16,347 bases of DNA. Origin: Bacteroidales bacterium Bact_07 (GTDB lineage: Bacteria; Bacteroidota; Bacteroidia; Bacteroidales; Tenuifilaceae). Under the pieces are notes generated by a model. It had not been told where the DNA came from, did not search any database, and saw nothing but the letters and a program-made list of their open reading frames with translations. Shown piece after piece: positions 8,253 to 14,501 of this stretch. A program made the translations under genes and the position numbers. The stretch lies in NCBI GenBank assembly GCA_001603415.1, contig LUYY01000025.1, positions 1 to 16,347 of the forward strand, read 5' to 3'. Positions within the stretch are counted from its first letter, which is position 1; each line of letters starts with the position of its first letter.

Positions 8253-9449
8253 CTAAATGACACCTAATTGCTTGCCCACCTTGGTGAACTTTTCAATGGC
8301 AAACTGGATATGTTCGCGGGTGTGAGCTGCACTTATTTGAACCCTTATGCGGGCTTTACCTTTGGGTACAACGGGGTAGTAGAAACCTATCACATAAATA
8401 CCCTCTTCGAGCAGTGCTGCAGCAAAGTCTTGCGATAGCTTAGCATCGTTGGGTAGGTGGCCAAACATTATGGGAGTAATGGGGTGGACACCCTCAACAA
8501 TACGGAAACCCGCTTCGGTCATTCCTTTACGGAATAGCTGAGTGTTTTCCCAAAGCCTGTCGCGCAGCTCGGTAGTTTCGGTGAGCATGTTGAGTACCTT
8601 AAGAGTGGCTCCGGCAATGGAAGGCATAAGCGAGTTTGAGAATAGGTATGGACGTGAACGCTGACGCAGCATGTCGATTATTTCCTTACGTCCCGAAATA
8701 CAGCCTCCGGATGCTCCTCCTAATGCTTTACCAAAGGTGGTGGAAATTACATCAACCCTGCCCATGGCGTTGCAGTACTCTGCTGTGCCGCGACCGGTTT
8801 TACCCACAAACCCGGTAGCATGCGAATCGTCAACCATTACCAGCGCATCGTATTTTTCGGCAAGATCGCAAATCTTATCAACTTGGGCTATAATTCCATC
8901 CATGGAGAAAACCCCATCGGTAACAATCATCTTGTGACGGCAGTTGGCGGCCTCCTTAAGTTTGGCTTCCAGGTCGGCCATATCGTTGTTCTTGTAGCGG
9001 AAACGCTGGGCTTTACAGAGCCTAACACCATCGATGATTGATGCATGGTTAAGCTCGTCGGAAATAATTGCGTCTTCCTCGCCTAATATGGGTTCAAAAA
9101 TACCACCGTTTGCATCGAATGCCGATGAGTAAAGGATAGTATCCTCGGTCCCAAGGAACTCGCTCAGCTTACGCTCAAGCTGCTTGTGTAAGTCCTGCGT
9201 TCCGCAAATGAACCGCACCGACGACATCCCAAATCCCCACTCATCGATAGCTTTTTTGCCAGCCTCAATTACGGCAGGGTGCGATGAAAGACCCAAGTAG
9301 TTGTTGGCGCAAAAGTTCAGCACCTTTTTGCTGTTGGCAACTATCTCAACGCCCTGAGGTGTAGTGATAATGCGTTCGGTTTTGTAAAGCCCTTCGGCTT
9401 TAATATTCTCAAGCTGTTGCTGTAAATCGTTTTTGATTTTTCCGTACAT
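8253..9449 (-). CDS. kbl: glycine C-acetyltransferase (2-amino-3-ketobutyrate CoA ligase)
   Basis: This PLP enzyme cleaves 2-amino-3-oxobutyrate with CoA to glycine and acetyl-CoA, the second step of threonine breakdown through threonine dehydrogenase. It is a fold-type I alpha-oxoamine synthase of 398 residues, the usual length. The PLP lysine is Lys241 in [14 protein letters not shown], and Asp207 and His210 in VDDSHATG contact the cofactor. NYLGLSSHP (50-58) near the N-terminus is typical. Related enzymes (BioF, serine palmitoyltransferase, HemA) share this fold, but the [16 protein letters not shown] and [11 protein letters not shown] wording fits Kbl best. No threonine dehydrogenase gene is adjacent, so its partner must lie elsewhere. 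It has its own promoter and shares the downstream hairpin with the convergent kinase gene. Confidence 0.93.
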   Translation of the reverse strand: MYGKIKNDLQQQLENIKAEGLYKTERIITTPQGVEIVANSKKVLNFCANNYLGLSSHPAVIEAGKKAIDEWGFGMSSVRFICGTQDLHKQLERKLSEFLGTEDTILYSSAFDANGGIFEPILGEEDAIISDELNHASIIDGVRLCKAQRFRYKNNDMADLEAKLKEAANCRHKMIVTDGVFSMDGIIAQVDKICDLAEKYDALVMVDDSHATGFVGKTGRGTAEYCNAMGRVDVISTTFGKALGGASGGCISGRKEIIDMLRQRSRPYLFSNSLMPSIAGATLKVLNMLTETTELRDRLWENTQLFRKGMTEAGFRIVEGVHPITPIMFGHLPNDAKLSQDFAAALLEEGIYVIGFYYPVVPKGKARIRVQISAAHTREHIQFAIEKFTKVGKQLGVI

Positions 9450-9471
9450 AACTGTATTTTTTTATTATGCA

Positions 9472-9479
9472 CAAAGTTA
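9472..9479 (-). promoter_or_regulatory. kbl promoter -7 element
   Basis: TAACTTTG on the minus strand matches TAnnTTTG exactly, about 22 nt before the kbl ATG. The -33 region is not recognisable. The same eight bases serve as -7 boxes for yceD and typA. Confidence 0.6.
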
Positions 9480-9613
9480 GCAGAAAAAGTTTACGATGAT
9501 TATTGGGATAAAAAATTAGAAACCTTAATAACTAAGGGCGAAAGTAGTTGTTTGATAGAAACAACGCCTCAGAACTAAAAAAATATAGTATGTTATTCAA
9601 TTGCTAATCTGAT

Positions 9614-10168
9614 TCAGCTCTTAATGACAATGAACCCAATTTCCTTGGGATGATCAATAAAGATATAGTCTGGTGGATATTTAAGAACCCGTCTAAGAAC
9701 CAGAAAGTCGCCACCGGCTGTAGCGGTAATGAAAATGCTGGCAAGTATCAGCCAACCGTTGGCCGATACAATGGCAAAAAACATTGGGAGTATCCCGGTT
9801 ATTAACCCGGGCATTATGCCTCCAAGTATGTAATGGTTGCGTTTTAGCGGTTCGCTGCAATGGCAGTAGGGAGTTAGGTGCGACCACTTAATGCCAAAGC
9901 TAATGGATTTAAACCCGTTTTTGGCAAAAAAGGCCCAGGTTACACCATGTAACCCCTCGTGAATAAGTATAAGCACAAGAAATGCTACTAAAATATACAG
10001 CTGGTGATGTTTCAGAAAAATTATTCCGTTGACTAGCGGTTCAAATCCATTGATAAGTACAAACGGTACAACCGCCAGGGCAGTAATGGGTAAAAGCATT
10101 AAAAGCGCCTGTCGGTTTGCTTTGCCAACTTCAATTATTTCCTCAAATTGGTTGTCGGTAGTAGTCAT
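9614..10168 (-). CDS. DUF3267 membrane protein, putative zincin-type metalloprotease
   Basis: This is a 184-residue integral membrane protein of the DUF3267 family. About four hydrophobic segments are seen (roughly 21-40, 55-80, 113-133 and 138-158). A zinc-protease signature HEGLH is at residues 70-74, set within a membrane segment (LILIHEGLHG), and a second conserved segment AGGDF (151-155) could supply a third metal ligand. The YCHCSEPLKR stretch (101-110) is a further feature of the middle region. These features suggest an intramembrane or membrane-facing metallopeptidase, but proteolysis is not established for the family. It is a single gene between kbl and the barrel-protein gene. A -7-like box lies only 11 nt before the ATG. 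Confidence 0.82.
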   Translation of the reverse strand: MTTTDNQFEEIIEVGKANRQALLMLLPITALAVVPFVLINGFEPLVNGIIFLKHHQLYILVAFLVLILIHEGLHGVTWAFFAKNGFKSISFGIKWSHLTPYCHCSEPLKRNHYILGGIMPGLITGILPMFFAIVSANGWLILASIFITATAGGDFLVLRRVLKYPPDYIFIDHPKEIGFIVIKS

Positions 10169-10179
10169 TAATTTTTTTC

Positions 10180-10187
10180 CAAATATA
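10180..10187 (-). promoter_or_regulatory. possible -7 element of the DUF3267 gene
   Basis: TATATTTG on the minus strand matches TAnnTTTG exactly. It is only 11 nt from the ATG at 10168, so the leader would be about 6 nt, which is unusually short. No TTTG is present at -33. Confidence 0.35.
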
Positions 10188-10328
10188 GGTAGAGTTCAGC
10201 TTTTTTCGTTCATTTTGAAAGAAGGGAGGAATTAATGGGAAATAGGGTAGTTTCAAAAGTTCAAATTCCAGAACCTGATCCGCTATGCGGTGTTCACCTT
10301 CACCTTGATGTGGATTCGTTCTAAAACA

Positions 10329-10357
10329 AAAGGGACGAGTTTTAGGCTCGTCCCTTT
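10329..10357 (-). terminator. rho-independent terminator after the beta-barrel gene
   Basis: An 11-bp perfect stem (AAAGGGACGAG at 10329-10339, CTCGTCCCTTT at 10347-10357) encloses a 7-nt loop. On the minus strand it is followed by TGTTTTAG. It lies 28 nt past the stop of the barrel-protein gene at 10386 and closes the sigma/anti-sigma/barrel operon. The plus-strand side ends in TTTAAT and could also work weakly. Confidence 0.9.
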
Positions 10358-10385
10358 AATCTATTCTTAACCACTAAACCTAAAA

Positions 10386-11465
10386 CTAATCAAATGGAAC
10401 CAGAACAAGACCAATTGAGAATGGGTAAAGCTCGGGGCCTTTATCCTTTTCAAACAGTTGAACTGGGTAGTAATTGGCAAATAGCCTGATACCCTTATAT
10501 CCCATACGGGCGGTGAAGCCATAGCGCAAGGTGGCAATGTTAAAATCGCCGCGGTCTTTATCCTTGTGGCGCGAGCCATCGTCGTAAACCACCTTGGTAT
10601 GTGAGCCAAGCCTTACCCCACCAATAACGCCAGCCGATATGTAGATTCTATCCTTGCGTTTACTGCCCATTGGCAATTGGAATTCGAGTAGCAATGGCAG
10701 GGTTAGGTGCGACATGGTGATTTTGGTCTTTTCAACCCTGTAGCCAGCTTGAATGTATGAGCTATCGGCTACGGTAATACCATTCACAACCTTGAGCGAT
10801 ATGGGATTTGAGAAATGGTAATCGTTAAACTCCAATCCCAAACCGGTTACCAGGCCTGCTTTATCGGTTCCAAAGCCAATGCTGTACTGTGTAAAGTTGA
10901 TATTGGTGTTCCACGACCGTCCTTGCTTCAAATCCATCCAAGCCAAATCGCCTGTTTGTGTCATGGAGTGGTTCTTGTCCATAAAACCGTTTATCCCCAT
11001 TTCGAAGCCAGACCAATGCCCTTTAAATTTTTTAACCTCCTTGTACTCGGTTATGTCATCGTCTTTCTGCTTTTCGTACTTTTTATCGGGAACCTCAATT
11101 ATCACTTTATCCTTTGAGTCGATAATGGTCATTTTCTTGTTTCCCAAGCGAAAAACAACGGTATCGCCTTTTTCTGCTTTAATGGTATCGCCCGATGTAT
11201 TAACCCACGACATTTTGTCGGGGTTAACAAATACATCACCTTTCGACGAGATTGTATCAACTCGCTCTTCAACTATGGTATCGCCATCAACCACCTTAAC
11301 AGTCTTTATTACTACCAGCAACATACTTGAATCAGGCTTATTTACAGCAGCTTGTTGCTTTAGTGTATCGGGATTTTCGAGGTTCCGAAGAATGCTCTCC
11401 TTGTTTTGTGCATTAAGTTGAGCGATAATGGAAAACATCAATCCCACAAATAGAAACTTTTTCAT
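10386..11465 (-). CDS. outer-membrane beta-barrel protein of an ECF sigma locus
   Basis: The 359-residue product has a signal peptide (MKKFLFVGLMFSIIAQLNA, cleavage near residue 19). Residues about 21-147 form a polar, lysine/aspartate-rich periplasmic region with repeated GDT turns (61-63, 92-94, 100-102). Residues about 148-359 show alternating aromatic/hydrophobic strands typical of an eight-stranded PorT-like outer-membrane barrel, ending GLVLVPFD. I chose the ATG at 11465: the frame runs 52 codons further upstream, but that part overlaps the anti-sigma gene, begins with TTG and would bury the signal peptide. It is the third gene of the sigma operon, 73 nt after the anti-sigma gene, and has its own ECF-type promoter in that gap. 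Its function as sensor or structural porin is unknown. Confidence 0.85.
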   Translation of the reverse strand: MKKFLFVGLMFSIIAQLNAQNKESILRNLENPDTLKQQAAVNKPDSSMLLVVIKTVKVVDGDTIVEERVDTISSKGDVFVNPDKMSWVNTSGDTIKAEKGDTVVFRLGNKKMTIIDSKDKVIIEVPDKKYEKQKDDDITEYKEVKKFKGHWSGFEMGINGFMDKNHSMTQTGDLAWMDLKQGRSWNTNINFTQYSIGFGTDKAGLVTGLGLEFNDYHFSNPISLKVVNGITVADSSYIQAGYRVEKTKITMSHLTLPLLLEFQLPMGSKRKDRIYISAGVIGGVRLGSHTKVVYDDGSRHKDKDRGDFNIATLRYGFTARMGYKGIRLFANYYPVQLFEKDKGPELYPFSIGLVLVPFD

Positions 11466-11505
11466 TGTTTTATAAGATTTAGTTAAACATTCGGTTGTTT
11501 TACCA

Positions 11506-11534
11506 TACGACGCCCGAATGTGAAAAATGTTACA
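11506..11534 (-). promoter_or_regulatory. ECF sigma promoter before the beta-barrel gene
   Basis: On the minus strand TGTAAC (11534-11529), a 16-nt spacer and CGTCGTA (11512-11506) form a typical ECF-type promoter: an AAC-containing -35 and a CGTC -10. The same two hexamer/heptamer blocks with the same spacing stand before the sigma gene. Transcription would begin near 11500, about 35 nt before the barrel ATG. No vegetative TAnnTTTG box is seen in this gap. Confidence 0.75.
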
Positions 11535-11538
11535 GGGG

Positions 11539-12564
11539 TTATTCCTCCTTAGGTAGAATAGTAGCCGAAACAGCCAGTAATTTCGATTCAACAACAATTT
11601 TTTTGGCCTTATTGTCGTCAATTTGCTTTACCTCAATGTTAATTCCAACTGCCTGGCCAAGTTTTTGAATGCCCTTAAGGGCAATATCGCCAAGGGTCAA
11701 CTCTTTGGTTTTGGATTGAACCCGATTAGTGGTAGCAACGCTTTGGCCGTTAAGGTTGCTGTTTGAATTTATGTTGATATCGGATTGGGGTTCTTGTTGG
11801 GCAAGTTGAGCAACCTGTGGTTCAATGGTAATCATTGGTTCAATGGCTTCGTCTTTTAGGTCAATGGTGGTTTCAGGGGTTTGAACTTTTTCAGTTGCAA
11901 CTTTAGGTATGGTGCGCTTGACCGAAGTTTTCGGTTTTGGTTTAGTTACAGGTGCTTCACCTGATGCGATTTCAACCTTTTTTTCAGTGGACGGATTATT
12001 CTGTTGTTCAATTACAGTGCGGGTTGGTTGCTGAACGTCAACCAAATTGTTGCGGTTCGTTTTAACCAACAAAATGTTTACATAGAAGCCTATAAGTAAA
12101 ACAGCGGCAACACTTGCAACTGCCATGGCAATGCGGGCGTACGCAGGAATAATGCGGATGTGTTTTAAACTATCCTTTTTGGGGAATGGTATTACCTCAG
12201 CTTTTAGTTTGGTTTTGCTGTAGATGGTCGATAACCTTGAAATGTCGGGGCTCTTTTTTTTCAGTTCCTTTAAATGTAAAGCCTCCTCGGCCACTATATC
12301 GTTTTCCAGTTCGGCAATGCAAAGGTAGTCGGCTTCGGTAAGGGTTAATTCCGGCAACTTATTGGTACGCTTAAGGGTTTCTTTAGCAAAAGGCACTGTA
12401 ACTGGTGTAGGTGTAACTTTAATATCGGCTAAGCCATCAATTTCATGGGCAATATCAGGATTTTGGTTAAGGAATGCCATGAACTCATCGGTAAACTCAG
12501 GGCTAAGCCTACCATCGATATAATCGATGATAAAGAGTTCGTAGTTATTGCGGTTAATAGTCAT
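11539..12564 (-). CDS. putative membrane anti-sigma factor
   Basis: This 341-residue protein follows the sigma gene with a 4-nt gap, the usual place for its anti-sigma factor. The N-terminus (residues 7-46, NYELFIIDYIDGRLSPEFTD and on) is an acidic helical segment of the kind found at the start of Bacteroidota proteins encoded next to sigma genes. No zinc HxxxCxxC anti-sigma motif is present. One membrane helix spans about 143-167 (IAMAVASVAAVLLIGFYVNI). A low-complexity Pro/Thr/Gln/Lys-rich stretch (175-285) follows, and then a compact C-terminal region (286-341) that looks folded. The N-terminal part is predicted cytoplasmic and the C-terminal part periplasmic. The anti-sigma role is inferred from position and topology, not from a recognised domain. 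Confidence 0.75.
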   Translation of the reverse strand: MTINRNNYELFIIDYIDGRLSPEFTDEFMAFLNQNPDIAHEIDGLADIKVTPTPVTVPFAKETLKRTNKLPELTLTEADYLCIAELENDIVAEEALHLKELKKKSPDISRLSTIYSKTKLKAEVIPFPKKDSLKHIRIIPAYARIAMAVASVAAVLLIGFYVNILLVKTNRNNLVDVQQPTRTVIEQQNNPSTEKKVEIASGEAPVTKPKPKTSVKRTIPKVATEKVQTPETTIDLKDEAIEPMITIEPQVAQLAQQEPQSDININSNSNLNGQSVATTNRVQSKTKELTLGDIALKGIQKLGQAVGINIEVKQIDDNKAKKIVVESKLLAVSATILPKEE

Positions 12565-12568
12565 AGCA

Positions 12569-13054
12569 TTAGAATAAATTATCGATACTTACCAGTTGTT
12601 CCTTAAGGAACAACCTTGCCCTGTAAATGTAAACCTTAACCTGCGACTCGTTAAGGCCTGTAATTTCGCCAATTTCCTCGTACGAGTATCCCTCGTAGTC
12701 GCGAAGCAACAGTACCGATTTCTGAATCTCGGGCAGTTTCTCAACAGCCTTGTCAAGTATTTCTTTGGCATCGGAGTAGCCATTGGTTGTAGAGCGTTCA
12801 AAAATAGCCTCGTCGGCATACTCCAGTTTTCGCTTTTCCTTCCGAATAGTGTCAATAGCCGCATGGTAAGCCGATGTAAACAGGTACGACTTTGCCTTTG
12901 CAAAATCAACATCCCTATGCTTAATCCATAACCGCTCAAAGCAATCCTGAACATTATCCATGGCCAAATCGGTATTCTTTAGCATTTTTAGCGCAAAGCG
13001 ATAAATGCTATCGGAGTATAAGTCAACGCATTTGTTAAACTCTTCGGCGGTCAT
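12569..13054 (-). CDS. ECF-type RNA polymerase sigma factor
   Basis: This 161-residue sigma-70 family protein has only regions 2 and 4. Region 2 spans about 10-75 (YSDSIYRFALKML, DNVQDCFERLWIKH, KSYLFTSAYHAAID). Region 4 spans about 98-153 with a helix-turn-helix at YSYEEIGEITGLNESQVKVY (123-142) and the closing RARLFLKEQL. The start is set at the ATG at 13054. An upstream TTG at 13081 would add nine residues but sits inside or at the edge of the promoter elements and near the predicted transcription start. It is the first gene of a minus-strand operon with the putative anti-sigma and beta-barrel genes. A predicted ECF promoter directly upstream indicates positive autoregulation. It is divergent from purD. 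Confidence 0.93.
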   Translation of the reverse strand: MTAEEFNKCVDLYSDSIYRFALKMLKNTDLAMDNVQDCFERLWIKHRDVDFAKAKSYLFTSAYHAAIDTIRKEKRKLEYADEAIFERSTTNGYSDAKEILDKAVEKLPEIQKSVLLLRDYEGYSYEEIGEITGLNESQVKVYIYRARLFLKEQLVSIDNLF

Positions 13055-13078
13055 GAACCGATATATGTTTTCAACTTT

Positions 13079-13086
13079 CAAATGTA
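13079..13086 (-). promoter_or_regulatory. possible vegetative -7 box overlapping the sigma gene's ECF promoter
   Basis: TACATTTG on the minus strand matches TAnnTTTG exactly and overlaps the 3' end of the ECF -10 (CGTCGTA). A near match to the -33 element (TTTC, 13107-13104) lies 17 nt upstream. It could provide basal expression of the sigma operon. Confidence 0.4.
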
Positions 13087-13113
13087 CGACGATTAAGCTA
13101 CCGGAAAGTTACA
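13085..13113 (-). promoter_or_regulatory. ECF sigma promoter of the sigma operon (autoregulation)
   Basis: On the minus strand TGTAAC (13113-13108), a 16-nt spacer and CGTCGTA (13091-13085) repeat the exact blocks and spacing found before the barrel gene, while the spacers differ in sequence. Transcription should start near 13080, about 26 nt before the ATG at 13054. Confidence 0.75.
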
Positions 13114-13166
13114 GTTCGATGTAAAAAATTGTTTTTCACCTATCGCTTTCAATTTAAAACGATAAC

Positions 13167-13174
13167 TACCTTTG
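13167..13174 (+). promoter_or_regulatory. purD promoter -7 element
   Basis: TACCTTTG matches TAnnTTTG exactly, 23 nt before the ATG at 13198. The best upstream match is TTTC at 13147-13150, 16 nt away. The position shows that the in-frame TTG at 13129 cannot be the translation start. Confidence 0.6.
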
Positions 13175-13197
13175 TAGTCAAACACCCTATCGGAAAA

Positions 13198-14499
13198 ATG
13201 GATAAGAAGGTAAATGTTCTATTACTTGGTTCAGGTGGCCGTGAGCATGCCCTGGCTTGGAAAATTGCACAAAGCCCCTTTTTAGAGAAACTCTATATTG
13301 CACCGGGCAATCCGGGCACAGCCATTCACGGAACTAATGTGGCAATCAACCCCCTCGATTTTGATGCAGTTAAGAGGTTTTGCCTGGAGAGCCATGTGAA
13401 TTTATTGGTAGTTGGCCCTGAGGAGCCACTGGTAAAGGGCATACACGATTCGTTTATTACCGATAGCAGTGTCCAGCACATACCGGTGATTGGCCCACAT
13501 AGAACGGGAGCCATGCTCGAGGGAAGCAAGGATTTTGCCAAGGAGTTCATGTTCAGGCATCGTATTCCTACAGCCCGTTATAAAACATTTACCGCCGAAA
13601 CGCTTAACCAAGCCAAAGATTTTCTTAAAACACTTAATCCACCCTACGTGCTTAAAGCCGATGGACTTGCTGCCGGGAAGGGGGTGGTTATTGTATCGGA
13701 CTACAACGAGGCCTGTGAAAACCTCACCGAGTTCTTTGCCGGTAAGTTTGGCGAGGCAAGCCAAAAGGTTGTAATTGAGGAGTACCTGAGCGGGATTGAG
13801 CTATCGGTATTTGTGCTTACCGATGGCCAATCATACATCATCCTTCCTGAGGCCAAGGATTACAAACGGATAGGCGATGGCGATACTGGCCCAAATACGG
13901 GTGGTATGGGCGCTGTATCGCCCGTTCCCTTTGCCGATAGCCATTTCATGAGCAAGGTTGAGGAGCGTATAGTAAAACCTACCATCAATGGTTTAAAAGC
14001 CGATGGTATTCCATACAAAGGTTTTATTTTTATTGGGTTGATGAATGTAAATGGCAATCCCTACGTGATTGAATACAATGTTCGTATGGGCGATCCGGAA
14101 ACCGAGGTGGTTATGCTTCGCATAAAATCCGATTTGCTGGGTGCGTTGCAGGCTTGCGCCCAGAACCGACTATCGGAGGTAAGCCTTGAGGTGGATTCCC
14201 GAACTGCTACAACGGTAATTGTTGTTTCGGGTGGTTACCCCGGTTCATACGAAAAGGGCAAGGCGGTTACTATCCCTGATAGTTTAATTGATGATGCCAT
14301 ACTATTCCATGCCGGAACCACTTTAAGTAATGGTAAGCTTGTAACCTCGGGTGGCCGTGTTTTTGCCTGTTCTGCTTGGGGTAACGGGATTGATGAAGCC
14401 CTTGAAAAATCCTATAGCCTTGCTAGAAGCATTAAGTTCGATAAAATGTATTTCCGGAGCGATATTGGTAGCGATTTAAAAAGATTTCAAAAAAGATAA
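13198..14499 (+). CDS. purD: phosphoribosylamine--glycine ligase (GARS)
   Basis: PurD is the second enzyme of de novo purine synthesis and joins phosphoribosylamine and glycine with ATP. The 433-residue length matches the family. Motifs in order are LLLGSGGREHALAWK (8-22), the ATP-grasp loop KADGLAAGKGV (153-163), PEAKDYKR (217-224), GPNTGGMGA (231-239) and the metal-binding EYNVRMGDPETE (292-303); YFRSDIG (418-424) closes the C-terminal domain. The start is the ATG at 13198: a longer frame back to a TTG at 13129 runs through the promoter. No other purine gene is adjacent. The next gene begins 2 nt after its stop, so the two should be cotranscribed. Confidence 0.97.
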   Translation: MDKKVNVLLLGSGGREHALAWKIAQSPFLEKLYIAPGNPGTAIHGTNVAINPLDFDAVKRFCLESHVNLLVVGPEEPLVKGIHDSFITDSSVQHIPVIGPHRTGAMLEGSKDFAKEFMFRHRIPTARYKTFTAETLNQAKDFLKTLNPPYVLKADGLAAGKGVVIVSDYNEACENLTEFFAGKFGEASQKVVIEEYLSGIELSVFVLTDGQSYIILPEAKDYKRIGDGDTGPNTGGMGAVSPVPFADSHFMSKVEERIVKPTINGLKADGIPYKGFIFIGLMNVNGNPYVIEYNVRMGDPETEVVMLRIKSDLLGALQACAQNRLSEVSLEVDSRTATTVIVVSGGYPGSYEKGKAVTIPDSLIDDAILFHAGTTLSNGKLVTSGGRVFACSAWGNGIDEALEKSYSLARSIKFDKMYFRSDIGSDLKRFQKR

Positions 14500-14501
14500 A
14501 T

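Noticed and set aside
9547..9565. 7-bp hairpin GTTGTTT-GATAG-AAACAAC between kbl and the DUF3267 gene
   Set aside because: AT-rich and without a T-tract on either strand; it may slow transcription after the DUF3267 gene but cannot be called a terminator.
12589..12954. Alternative frames on both strands over the sigma gene
   Set aside because: They overlap a clear sigma-70 family gene and lack recognisable features.
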